From positions 72,510-136,509 of the forward strand of contig JAUJOJ010000007.1 in assembly GCA_030447665.1 (NCBI GenBank): a stretch of 64,000 nt of DNA. The letters are read 5' to 3'. This stretch comes from Allosphingosinicella sp. GTDB lineage: Bacteria; Pseudomonadota; Alphaproteobacteria; Sphingomonadales; Sphingomonadaceae. The notes beneath the pieces are model-generated. The model saw nothing but the letters and a program-made list of their open reading frames with translations, was not told where the DNA came from and searched no databases. Position numbers and translations under genes: made by a program. Positions 18,180-27,378 of the stretch are shown here, in pieces (the stretch's first letter is position 1; every line of letters begins with the position of its first letter).

Positions 18180-18395
18180 GCCGCTTTGTCTAACGGGTGC
18201 CGAAGCCCTGTCGAGCCAACATGCATCGACGGAAGGCCGGCGCTACGTCACCGCGAGCTTGACTTCCGCTTCCGCTCTCGCCATGTCCCGCGCTTCGCAA
18301 TTGGCTCCGCATTCCCGGTGAAGCGGCGGCCGCGTCTGGCATCTTGGTCAGGTGGTGCGGTTCCGGGACATTGAAACAGCAAATTGGAGTCTCTT

Positions 18396-19011
18396 ATGTC
18401 GAAGCGCTCAAGCGCCAAGTACAAGCTCGACCGCCGCATGGGCGAGAACGTCTTCGGACGCCCCAAGAGTCCGGTCAACAAGCGCGAATATGGTCCCGGT
18501 CAGCACGGCCAGCGCCGCAAGGGCAAGATGTCGGATTTCGGCATCCAGCTGCGCGCCAAGCAGAAGCTGAAGGGCTATTATGGCGACGTCACCGAAAAGC
18601 AGTTCAAGCGCACCTTCCAGGAAGCGAGCCGGATGAAGGGCGACGCTTCGCAGAACCTCATCGGCCTGCTCGAGCGGCGTCTCGACATGGTCGTTTATCG
18701 CGCCAAATTCGCGCCGACCATCTGGTCGCGCGCGTCAAATGGTGAGCCACGGCCACATCCGCGTGAACGGCGTGAAGTGCAACATCGCCTCGCGCCGGGT
18801 GAATGTCGGCGAGGTGATCGAGCTGGGCGCCAAGGCGCAGGAAATGGCGCTGGTGATGGAGGCGCAGGGCCTCGCCGAGCGCGATATCCCCGATTATGTG
18901 GTTCCGGACGGCGCCGCGAAGATCACCTTCAACCGGGTCCCGACGCTCGATGAAGTGCCCTATCCAGTGAAGATGGAGCCGAACCTCGTCGTCGAATTCT
19001 ACTCGCGCTGA
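18396..19011 (+). CDS. rpsD: 30S ribosomal protein S4 (one frameshift)
   Basis: S4 nucleates 30S assembly. The N-terminal part ([35 protein letters not shown]) and the S4 RNA-binding domain ([20 protein letters not shown]) are both well conserved, but they lie in different frames. Around 18722-18738 the sequence TGGTCGCGCGCGTCAAATG has one base more than the expected W-S-A-R-Q-M codons, in a GC dinucleotide run. Total length after correction is 204 aa, as expected. S4 is essential, so an indel error is the likely cause. GGAG precedes the ATG at 18396 and a strong terminator follows. Confidence 0.93.
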
Positions 19012-19035
19012 TCCAAGATCCATTGCATTCATGAA

Positions 19036-19059
19036 GGGGAGCTTCGGCTCCCCTTTTTT
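19036..19059 (+). terminator. Rho-independent terminator of rpsD
   Basis: Stem GGGGAGC (19036-19042), TTCG tetraloop, GCTCCCC (19047-19053), then six T. It lies 25 bases after the rpsD stop. Confidence 0.92.
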
Positions 19060-19123
19060 CGTGCCTGTCGCTGGCGCGGAGCCGCCTTGCGGCCCAAGCG
19101 TTCACCTGCCATTCGCGCTTAGA

Positions 19124-19222
19124 GTGCTTTCTAGTCAGGTGGAATCACCTGACGGCTCGGAAAGCACGGCGATCAAAAGTGAAGTAGACTCGTTCCCGGT
19201 TCAGCTAACCGGGAACAAGTCT
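19124..19222. repeat. Two adjacent palindromes upstream of the M28 peptidase
   Basis: First dyad: GTGCTTTC/GAAAGCAC around an inner hairpin GTCAGGTG-GAAT-CACCTGAC (19124-19167). Second dyad: AGACT-C-GTTCCCGGTT/AACCGGGAAC-A-AGTCT (19186-19222). They fill the leader of the next gene. They resemble the other intergenic palindromes here in design but not in sequence. Confidence 0.75.
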
Positions 19223-19244
19223 AGCCCCCTCCAGGAGTTTGTTG

Positions 19245-20954
19245 ATGCGCTTCGGCCTGCCCCACTCCCTCGCCTTTACCCTCGCCGCCGCGAGCTTTGC
19301 CTTGCTTCCGGCGTGCACCACGACGACGCAGCAGTCCCGCACCGCCACCACGCCGACGCCGCCACCGGCGTCGACATTGACGCCGACGCCACCGATTTCC
19401 GAGGCCACACTGACGACGCTGACCCAGATCCTTTCGTCGGATGCGTTCGAAGGGCGGGCGCCCACCACGGCGGGTGAGGAAAAGACCGTCAACCTCCTTG
19501 CCCAGCGGTTTGAGCGAGCGGGGCTGCAGCCGGGCAACAATGGCAGCTGGTTCCAGAACGTGCCGCTCGTCGAGACGATCGCCACGCCCACTCCGCTGAA
19601 GGTGAGCGGTGGCAAGACCCCCCTCACCTTCGCCTACCGCAGAGACATGGTCGCAAATTCCTATCAGGTGCAGCCGAAGGTCGAGCTGCGCGACAGCGAA
19701 GTGGTATTTGTCGGCTACGGCATCGACGCTCCCGAACGCGGCTGGAACGACTATGCGGGCGTGGATGTCCGGGGAAAGACCGTCATCATCCTCGTCAACG
19801 ATCCCGATTACGAGACGGCGAACCTCGAAGGGCCGTTCAACGGCCGTGCGATGACCTATTATGGCCGCTGGACCTACAAATATGAGGAAGCGGCAAGAAA
19901 GGGCGCGGCGGCGGCCTTGATCGTTCACGACACCGTGCCCGCCGCCTATCCCTGGGGCGTGGTGACCTCCTCCTGGACGGGGCCGCAATATAATATGGAC
20001 GATCCAGGCAATCACATGGACCAGTCCAAGGTGATCGGCTGGCTCACGAACGATGCCGCCTCGCGCCTGCTCGCCAGCGCCGGCCAGGACCTTCGCACCC
20101 TCAGCGCGGCCGCCAAGCGCCCCGGCTTCAAGGCCGTCCCGCTCGGGCTCAAGGCCTCCGTGTCGCTCAGCAACCGGATCAAACGCCAGGCATCGCGCAA
20201 CGTGATCGGCATCCTGCCCGGCAAGACGCGGCCCAATGAATATGTGATCTACACCGCACATTGGGATCATCTCGGCCGCTGCGACGCCGATCCGGACGGC
20301 GACGACATCTGCAACGGTGCGCTCGACAACGCCACCGGCACCGCCGGGCTGGTCGCGCTCGCCGAGGCGCATGCCAAGGCGGGGCCTGCCGACCGCTCGA
20401 TCATCTTCCTTGCCGTGACGGCCGAGGAATCCGGCCTGCTCGGCTCCCGCTACTATGGCGAGAACCCAATCTATCCGCTCGCGCAAAGCGTGGGCGGGAT
20501 CAACATGGATGGGCTCAACATCATCGGGAACAGCCGCGACCTCGTCGTCGTCGGCATGGGCAAGTCCGAGCTCGAGGATTATTTCCGCCGCGAGGCCGAC
20601 CGGCTGCAGCTCGCCGTCAAGCGGGAAGCGACGCCCGAAAAGGGCTTCTACTACCGCTCGGACCATTTCAGCCTCGCCAAGTTCGGGGTACCGATGCTCT
20701 ATGCGGAAAGCGGCGAGGATCTCGTCGACGGCGGCGCCGCGGCGGGCCGGGCCGCCGCCGAGGATTACACCACCAAGCGCTACCACAAGCCCGGCGACGA
20801 ATATGATCCGGATTGGGACTGGTCCGGCGCACTCCGCGACCTTGGCATCTACTACCGCATCGGTCGCCAGCTCTCCGACAGCGACGCCTGGCCGAACTGG
20901 TACAAGGGGGACGAATTCCGCTCCATTCGCGACCGCTCCCGCGCGGCGCGCTGA
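19245..20954 (+). CDS. M28 family zinc metallopeptidase (lipoprotein)
   Basis: An exported aminopeptidase-type enzyme of about 569 aa. The signal peptide ends in a lipobox (FALLPAC), so it is probably lipid-anchored. A protease-associated (PA) insert region precedes the catalytic domain. Zinc ligands are visible as AHWDHLG (His), DNATGTAG (Asp), TAEESGLLGSRYY (the Glu pair), an Asp in GINMDGLN and YYRSDHFSLAKF (His). The ATG at 19245 follows AGGAG by 7 bases. An intact relative of this gene is needed to recognise the decayed copy at 21663-22720. Confidence 0.9.
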   Translation: MRFGLPHSLAFTLAAASFALLPACTTTTQQSRTATTPTPPPASTLTPTPPISEATLTTLTQILSSDAFEGRAPTTAGEEKTVNLLAQRFERAGLQPGNNGSWFQNVPLVETIATPTPLKVSGGKTPLTFAYRRDMVANSYQVQPKVELRDSEVVFVGYGIDAPERGWNDYAGVDVRGKTVIILVNDPDYETANLEGPFNGRAMTYYGRWTYKYEEAARKGAAAALIVHDTVPAAYPWGVVTSSWTGPQYNMDDPGNHMDQSKVIGWLTNDAASRLLASAGQDLRTLSAAAKRPGFKAVPLGLKASVSLSNRIKRQASRNVIGILPGKTRPNEYVIYTAHWDHLGRCDADPDGDDICNGALDNATGTAGLVALAEAHAKAGPADRSIIFLAVTAEESGLLGSRYYGENPIYPLAQSVGGINMDGLNIIGNSRDLVVVGMGKSELEDYFRREADRLQLAVKREATPEKGFYYRSDHFSLAKFGVPMLYAESGEDLVDGGAAAGRAAAEDYTTKRYHKPGDEYDPDWDWSGALRDLGIYYRIGRQLSDSDAWPNWYKGDEFRSIRDRSRAAR

Positions 20955-20999
20955 CGGGTAAGCGGCGCCGGACCTATTTTTCAACCGTCAGGCGAGCGG

Positions 21000-21662
21000 T
21001 CACTTACCGAACGAGGCGCGAAGGAACTGATCGCTCTTCCGCAGCATGTCCGCACGGGCCGTCAGATCCGCCAGATTGTGCGTAAGGCCTGGATAGATCA
21101 CCATCTGCGGGCGCTTGCCCGCGTCGCGCAGCCGATCGTTCATCAGCTTCGATTGAGCCACGTCGACATTGCTGTCGAGGGTGCCGTGGAAGAGCATCAC
21201 GGGAGCCTTGATCGCCGCCGCATTCTGCGCCGGCGAGCCTTCGCGGATATGCGGGCCGCTGCCGATGAAGTCCCTCGTCACCGCTCCACTCACATATCTC
21301 ATTCCTTCGGTGCGAAGCTGGGCGAGATCGGCAACGGGCGCGATCGCCACCACCGCCTTGAACAGATCCGGCGACGTCACCGCCGATTGGAGTGCCGCAT
21401 AGCCTCCATAGGACCAGCCCACGATTGCCAGCTTTCCCGGATCAGCAATCCCTTCGGACATGAGCCACCGGCCGCCGTCGCTCACGTCGCCAATTGCGGT
21501 TCGCCAGGATTGAAAGCCGTTCTTCTGGAACCAGGCGTCGCCATAGCCCGCTGATCCGCGGAAATTGGGTTGAAGAACGGCATAGCCTTGGTGGGCGTAG
21601 AATTGGGCGAGCCAATCGAACCCCCACTCGTCGCGCGAACCTGGCCCGCCATGGGGGGGCAA
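21000..21662 (-). pseudogene. S9 prolyl oligopeptidase-family catalytic domain, N-terminus lost
   Basis: The last ~220 residues of an S9 peptidase (dipeptidyl/acylaminoacyl peptidase type). The catalytic domain is complete: HGGPGSRDEWGFDW, nucleophile serine in GWSYGGYAALQ, aspartate in HGTLDSNVDV and histidine in PGLTHNL. Full-length relatives carry an N-terminal beta-propeller of about 400 residues; here nothing recognisable lies upstream of 21662. Instead the sequence passes directly into a plus-strand M28 remnant. It is a truncated gene, probably non-functional. Confidence 0.8.
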
Positions 21663-22720
21663 CCCTCAGGTTAACAAAATGATCGGAAATGATATCGGAT
21701 GCTTTGCGCCCCCCACCACCCCGGCGACCGCCTTCATCGCAGAGCAATTTCGCAAAGCAGGGCTGGCCTCGGCAGCTGGTTCCAGAACGTGCCCTTTCGA
21801 GACCAAACACCGACGCCATTGCGCGTACGCTCACCAGCCGCCGGAATGGGCGCCTCCGCGCTTGAGAACAGCAACATGGTTTTCGTCTGGATCGGCTTTC
21901 CGTCGACGTCATGAGTGATCATCCTGGTCAATGATCCGGACTGGAAAACCAGACGCTCGAGGGATCAAGGCGATGACGGGCCGCAGCGGCAAGGTGCCGC
22001 CGCCTCATTGCGCGCGCCGTCGTCATCCTCGTGGACGGGCGCTCAATACAATATGGATGATCCAGGCGGGCGCATGGATGTCAGGTCGTCGGCGCTGCCG
22101 ATCGCAGCGCTACTCGCGTCGGGACAGGATCTGCGCACACTGGCTGCCGCTGAAGCAGCATGCGCGCCGTTGGGACCAGCGCGTCGGTCGTCACCAACCA
22201 GATCAAGCAGCAGGCTTCAAGAACGTTCGGGATCCTGCCCGGCCGCACGCGGCGACGAACTCTGGTTGCGTGACCACCTCCAGGCGCTGCGACGCAGATC
22301 ATCATCTGCAACGGCGCAGTCGACAATCACGGCGGGGCTTCGCATGCCAAGCGCGCACCACCGCTCACTCGTCTTTCTCGCCGTCACTGCCAACGGCTCG
22401 GGGCCGAAAACCCCATCCTGCCGCTCGCGCAGATGGCCGGCATCATGGACGTGCTGACCCTTTCCGGCGACGCGACACTTCGTTGCCGTTGGTGGAGCCT
22501 CGGAACTCGACGCCTATATGCGCCGCGCGATCCGACACACGGCCTGGTGCTGAGGCCGGAGACGCGCCTTACTATCGCTCGGATCTTGGAAGGCGATGCG
22601 CGAGCTTCGATGTCGACGGAACTGCCCGCAGGCCTGGGCCGCGGATTACCGAGCCAATCGTCACCACGACGAATATGCAATTGGGATTGGTCGGGCGCCT
22701 TCTCAATCCCAATCGTAATC
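21663..22720 (+). pseudogene. Decayed second M28 metallopeptidase
   Basis: Short stretches in changing frames match the intact M28 gene at 19245-20954 in the same order: FIAEQFRKAGL, GSWFQNVPF, VIILVNDPDW, SSWTGAQYNMDDPGG, SGQDLRTLAAA, ICNGAVDN, RSLVFLAVTA, ALSGD-like residues, YYRSDLG and YEYAIGDWSGA-like residues near 22700. Dozens of small deletions have shortened it to about 1.06 kb against 1.7 kb for the intact copy. The 5' end, with signal peptide, is missing at the junction with the S9 remnant. It is a genuine paralogue and not a copy-paste duplicate, since the conserved stretches differ at many bases. Confidence 0.7.
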
Positions 22721-22759
22721 CGGGCCTCAACCGCTCGCGCGCGACGTCGAAGCGCGGCT

Positions 22760-23547
22760 TGACGTCGCACCCAGGATCTCGGCAGCTTTCGAACGCATTC
22801 TCTTTGGCTCGGCGAAGTTCGTCTGCTGGGCGAAGGAGCATGCGCCGTGGGCGACCGACGGCGTTCGGCGACATCTGGCTGCGCGACACCGGCCCGATCA
22901 TCCTCCTCAATCTCGCCCGCTTCCGCTTCAACGGATGGGGGGGCAAGGAAGGTGACGAACTCGGCCTTCGCCTCGCCGAGACAGCCGACCTGGGCGACCC
23001 GCCACGACTGGATATTGGAAGGCGGCGCGATCGATGTCGACGGCACGGGCCTCCTCGTTACCACCGAGCAGGCTTCTCAATCCCAATCGTAATTCGGGCC
23101 TCACGCTCGGATGTCGAAGCGCGCGCCTTCGCAAGGACGCCGATTCTCTGGCTCGGCGAAGGCCTGCTCAACGACCATACCGACGGCCATGTCGACAACC
23201 TCGCCCGCTTCGACCGGCTTGCGATCCCGGCTCCGGCGGCGCAGACGATCCGAACGCGGCGGTCTACGCCAATGCTCGAGCCCGGCCGAAGCGTTCGGCG
23301 TCCAGGTCGTTCCCCTTCCCTCGCCCGGCCTCGTCGCGCGATGGCGAAAGCCGTCCCGGCCTCTATATGAATTTCTACATCGGCAATGCGGCGTCGTGGT
23401 CCCGATCTACGGCGCTCGAACGACGATGCCGCCGTGGAAGCGATCGGCGCGCTGTTCCCCGGCCGGAAGTCGGTCGGGATCCGGGCCGACCATGTGCTGA
23501 CCGGCGGCGGCAGCTTCCATTGCATCAGCCAGCAGGTTCCCCAATGA
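22760..23547 (+). pseudogene. aguA: Agmatine deiminase, many frameshifts
   Basis: Agmatine deiminase converts agmatine to N-carbamoylputrescine. Pieces in several frames give the family in order: FGDIWLRDTGPI (22865-22900), FRFNGWGGK, ILEGGAIDVDGTGLLVTTEQ, LLNPNRN, ILWLGEGLLNDHTDGHVDNLARF (23150-23215, holding catalytic residues), VQVVPLPSPGL, NFYIGNAA and the end VGIRADHVLTGGGSFHCISQ with the active-site cysteine. It stops at 23545-23547. The N-terminal region before 22860 is poorly preserved. aguB follows 13 bases later, so this is the aguAB putrescine pathway pair. The many breaks may be real decay or sequence error. Confidence 0.75.
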
Positions 23548-23560
23548 GGCAGGTACAAAA

Positions 23561-24445
23561 GTGAGCGAGATCAAAGTTGCCGCCCTTCAGCTCGCCTTCT
23601 CGGACGCGGTCCAAGAGAATATCGCCGCCGTCTCCGAGCTGGTGCGCGAGGCGGCCGGCCAGGGCGCCAAGCTGATCCTCCCGCCCGAACTGTTCGAAGG
23701 CCATTATTTCTGCCGCACCCAGGACGAGGGCCATTTCACCCGCGCTCTGCCGGCGGCGGAGCATCCGGCGGTGCAGGCGATGCAGAGTCTTGCGGCGGAA
23801 CTCCAGGTCTACATCCCGACCAGCTTTTTCGAGGCGGATGAGCACCATCATTACAACAGCCTCGCCATGATCGACGACAAGGGCGCGGTGATGGGCGTCT
23901 ACCGCAAGAGCCACATCCCCGACGGGCCAGCTATTCGAGAAATTCTACTTCCGCCCCGGCAATACCGGGTTCAAGACGTTCAAGACCCCTTATGGAACGG
24001 TCGGCCCTGCCGTCTGCTGGGATCAATGGTATCCCGAGACGGCGCGCAGCCTGATGCTGGAAGGCGCCGAGATCCTGCTCTTCCCGACCGCGATTGGGAC
24101 GGAGCCGCACGATCCCGATCTCGACACCAGCCGCATGTGGCGCCGCGCGATGATCGGCCATGCCGTCTCGAACGTCGTGCCGGTGGTTGCCGCCAACCGC
24201 ATCGGCACCGAGAGGGCCAGCGCTTCTACGGCCACAGCTTCATCTGCGACGAGCGCGGCGACATCCTCGCGGAGTTCGGCGACAAGGAGACCGGTGTTCT
24301 CACCGCCGCGCTGGATTTGAAGCAGGCCCGCGCGCACCGCGCCGCCTTCGGCTTCTTCCGCGACCGCAGGCCCGAGCTCAGGACATCGGCCGGCTGGCGT
24401 CAGGATATCATTACCACCCGCTTAAGCGTCTCGTTCCGTATATGA
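23561..24445 (+). CDS. aguB: N-carbamoylputrescine amidase, with frameshifts
   Basis: A nitrilase-superfamily amidohydrolase that turns N-carbamoylputrescine into putrescine. It starts with GTG (VSEIKVAALQLAFSD). The catalytic triad residues are visible: Glu in ILPPELFEGHYFC, Lys in YRKSHIPDGP and Cys in VGPAVCWDQWYPE. The Cys segment lies in another frame after a break near 23930. The frame returns near 24220 (GHSFICDERGDILAEFGD), and the end GFFRDRRPEL is normal before an unusual tail. With the breaks joined the enzyme is nearly complete. It is paired with aguA upstream. Confidence 0.8.
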   Translation: MSEIKVAALQLAFSDAVQENIAAVSELVREAAGQGAKLILPPELFEGHYFCRTQDEGHFTRALPAAEHPAVQAMQSLAAELQVYIPTSFFEADEHHHYNSLAMIDDKGAVMGVYRKSHIPDGPAIREILLPPRQYRVQDVQDPLWNGRPCRLLGSMVSRDGAQPDAGRRRDPALPDRDWDGAARSRSRHQPHVAPRDDRPCRLERRAGGCRQPHRHREGQRFYGHSFICDERGDILAEFGDKETGVLTAALDLKQARAHRAAFGFFRDRRPELRTSAGWRQDIITTRLSVSFRI

Positions 24446-25004
24446 GCTGACTCGCCAACAGAGCCGGAATCGAAATGTCGGCGTCGGCCGCCAGCCATCC
24501 GGCTTGGTCTCACGGTCTTCCCGGAGCCCCGAGTGAAGCTGTCCGTGACGTAGGACCCGGTATCGAAGGATACGCCGAACAGCGACTGGAGGGCAAGTTT
24601 GCGGACGGTGCAGACATGCATCTCCGCCCTTGTCACTCCCGTCAGTGCAGCTCAAGGAGCAGCGCCCGCGCGAAGATCGCCTGTTTCTCTATTGCGCCGA
24701 ACATTTTGCGATTCCTCGGTCAGACCCTTGATCTGCGAACAACTGTTCTAGGTCGTTGTAGTCCCGCGAGCAATGGTCGTCGGGTATCGATGGAGGAACC
24801 GGACCGCGGACCCGCTGACGGCAAAGCAGGCGGTGCTCGGCGCCGATGCGCGAACGGCACCGCCATCGACGATGCAGCTTCGCGTGCAAGCTCGCGCGCG
24901 CGCCTCAACCAAGGTCACGGTCGTCAGGCTGGGCGAAACCAGTGCTGAAACCAGGATGGCGGTCTGAAACATCAGTTTACCCGCGACATATACCCTCGCC
25001 TCAA
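24446..25004. other. Undecoded tract
   Basis: About 560 bases with only short open frames on both strands. On the minus strand fragments such as MFQTAILVSALVSPSLTTVTL (24972 leftward) and KMFGAIEKQAIFARALLLEL (about 24640-24700) look protein-like but in different frames, so a damaged minus-strand gene is likely. I cannot name it. Confidence 0.4.
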
Positions 25005-25625
25005 ACGCTTGTCTTCACCTCGGGGCTCGGGACCTTTTCGAACATTTCGCCATAGGCCGATTCTGGTTGTAGCGCGAGCAGGTTGCGATCTCCTGCGGCG
25101 CTCGGCGAGGTGTTCTGGGTAGGCCGACAATTTGCCGCCTGTTCATCGTGCGCGATCTTGCGCGCAACCTGCACCTTCGCGTTCGGAAGCGCTGCGAGCT
25201 GTCGTCCGCGATCTCTTGCGGCGTCCTTGTTCTGCGGCGGCACGCATTTGACCGAGTTGACGATGGCGACGCCCTTCAACCGCAAGCTATCGTCCAGATT
25301 AAGCTCCTTTGGCCCGCGCAGCGTCGTCTGATAAAGCAGCACGCCCGCATGATCGCCGGTGAATGGACGGCCGGTCGGTTCGCGCCATGCTTGCCGGAGC
25401 AAGGCCGCAAATGGCGAGCCACGCCTCGGATCCCCCCAATGCGGCACCGGCGCGTTCCGCAATCCGGAAACTGCGCGCGCAGATCCTCCCGAAAAGCGAC
25501 CAGACGAGGGCAGAGCGGGCAATCCCGTGGGCCTCAAGGTCCGGAACGGGTGATTGACGGGTGCGGACTGCCCACAGTCCTCCCAGCCATGTCGGGGGAC
25601 CTGGCGACCTGTCAATGGCGCGGAG
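25005..25625 (-). pseudogene. Uracil-DNA glycosylase family 5 (UdgB-like), frameshifted
   Basis: Across three minus-strand frames the peptide is recognisable as a family 5 (type 5) uracil-DNA glycosylase: an N-terminal CxxCxRL-type region (near 25500-25550, damaged), NAPVPHWGDP, LAICGLAP, TGRPFTGDHAGVLLYQT, NSVKCVPPQNK (25228-25260) and LPNAKVQVA. These enzymes use Fe-S-cluster cysteines at the N-terminus and remove uracil from DNA. About six indels would be needed to restore one frame. The gene converges on aguB and diverges from folK. Confidence 0.65.
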
Positions 25626-25707
25626 CATGTCGAGCGTCTACCAAGACGGTTTCAGACTGAACCAGCCTGAACGTGAACCCTGCCTATTGGAACCGAGAGC
25701 CGCTGCG

Positions 25708-26165
25708 ATGGCGAAGACAAGCTACGCGATCGCCCTCGGCTCCAATCGCCGCAGCCGCCACGGATCTCCCACCGAGACGCTTCGCTACGCAGCCGCGGCG
25801 CTCGGCGTGGACCGCCTCTCCACCATCCGTTCCACGCCCGCGCTCGGCCCCCGCCGGGCACAGCTTGCCCCAAATGCCGCGGCGATCCTTTCGTCCGACC
25901 TTGCTCCCACGGATCTGCTCCATCAACTGAAAGAGCTGGAGCGGCAGTTCGGCAGGCGTGCGCCGGCCGGCGCTGGGGGCCTCGCATCCTCGATCTGGAT
26001 CTGATTCTTTGGTCGGAAGGCCCATTCGCCGGCTCCGGACTGGTCATCCCCCCACCCGCACTTCCGGCAGCGGGATTTCGTGCTGGAGCCGCTCGCCGAA
26101 ATCGCGGCGGGGTGAAAGCGCGATCCGCTGACCGGCTTGTCGGTCCACGGCAGCTCCGCCATCGC
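25708..26165 (+). CDS. folK: HPPK (6-hydroxymethyl-dihydropterin pyrophosphokinase), frameshifted
   Basis: FolK transfers pyrophosphate from ATP to 6-hydroxymethyl-7,8-dihydropterin in folate synthesis. The start MAKTSYAIALGSNRRSRHG is typical, followed by ILSSDLAPTDLLHQLKELE and QFGRRA. The signature R-x-x-x-R-x-L-D-L-D-L-I is at about 25980-26010 (ILDLDLILW), but in a shifted frame. VIPHPHFRQRDFVLEPLAEIA at 26040-26105 needs two more corrections. Folate synthesis is normally essential, so sequence indels are more likely than a dead gene. tRNA-Lys follows. Confidence 0.75.
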
Positions 26166-26232
26166 CTCGGTGCGGCAAGGCCAGTTGACCCGCGCCCTGC
26201 CACCCGTAGGTGAAGCGCCTTCAAGGAAACAA

Positions 26233-26303
26233 GGGCCTTAGCTCAGTCGGTAGAGCAACTGACTTTTAATCAGTAGGTCGCTGGTTCAGATCGAACAGGG
26301 CTC
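26233..26303 (+). tRNA. tRNA-Lys (UUU), aberrant
   Basis: The D arm (TAGCTCAGTCGGTAGAGCA), anticodon arm (CTGACTTTTAATCAG, anticodon TTT) and variable loop are perfect. The acceptor stem has lost one C (GGGCC-T against AGGGCTC at the 3' side), and the T arm reads GCTGGTTCAGATCGAACAGG where GCTGGTTCGATCCCAGC is expected. About three indels therefore separate it from a normal tRNA-Lys. As the only tRNA in the window, and of a needed specificity, it is best explained by sequence errors. Confidence 0.75.
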
Positions 26304-26734
26304 CGCACCGCACCAAAAAATGGCGGATTCCGACGTTTTCTTGCCGATTAGCCAAATCGTGGCTGCAGGGTCAGCCGTCAAGCAAGAACGGCGAGGATGC
26401 GGCATTCGTACCCAAGCTTCAACACGACCTTGGAAAACCATCCGACCGCGCGCACAATCGCGCAGAGTCGCTGGGGGCGTCGCGCCGTGGCCCGGGTGCC
26501 AAGTCGGCGGGAGCATTTACGAAGACAGGTGCCGGATATTAGCGCGGCATATGGTGCCGGCCAACTCTGGCATATGCGGCGAAAGCTTCAACCATTCAGA
26601 AACAGAGCACGCATTGCGACGCATCTCAGCATTGGCCGCCCGCGAGCCAGCACTTGCTGAGGATCTCAGCCCGATCAGGAGCTCGAGCAGGCGTGGGCGA
26701 GCAGGTGCCGACAAAGCGTTAGCGGCGCATTAAG
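26304..26734. other. Undecoded tract after tRNA-Lys
   Basis: About 430 bases with open frames on both strands that resemble no family I know. One plus-strand stretch (RRISALAAREPALAEDLSPI, near 26620-26680) looks like a helical coding fragment. No palindromic repeats of the families seen elsewhere. Confidence 0.35.
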
Positions 26735-27300
26735 CGCTCCGCTCCTCTGGTTCGTATTTTGAGCGAAATCGACAAAGCCAGACTGCGGCCGGAATGGCGT
26801 ACATGACATATCCGGACCAGTTGAAAGATCCCGCCATCTGCCCGGAGCCAAACCCATGGAAACGTTCCACAAATAAGTGCGACGCCGCCGTGAGATACGA
26901 GCAATCTCGATGCTCCAGACGATTTGCTTCGTCAGACGCAGGCCGACCTCGTGAGCAGGTATGTGATGATGAAGCCACCGACGAGTTTGTCCCAGAAAGC
27001 GCATTCTCCTCCTCGCAGTCTCCGCAAGATCGCGCTGACGATCATCATCGCAAAAATGACCGCCCCTGCCCACCAGAGGACGAAGGTGCGGCGGTCAGGG
27101 TGACCTTGCTGGCTCGATGCCTGCTTCCTGAAGGGCGCAAAATCCGTGACGGTGTCTCCACGGCCGCTGTTGGCTGCTCCAGATCGAGCTTTACCGTCGC
27201 ATTGCCGGTCACCAAGGTGGAGGTGCCGTGCTCCGCTTATCAACGCCGACCGGCGACATCGACCCGACGCCCCGGCATTTTCGCGCAGGAGGTTAGCCAA
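26735..27300 (-). pseudogene. Damaged small membrane protein
   Basis: Minus-strand fragments in adjacent frames give two hydrophobic segments, FVLWWAGAVIFAMMIVSAIL (about 27030-27090) and KLVGGFIITYLLTRSA (about 26945-26990). A third lies near 26790-26830 (YVMYAIPAAVWLC). A membrane protein with at least one frameshift near 26935 fits. No family recognised. Confidence 0.4.
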
Positions 27301-27378
27301 GAATGGCGGGACAGCCGCGGAAATGCGTGGAATGATCTCGGCAGGTTAGCCAAGCTATCCGCCTGAGCACCTAAGTTC

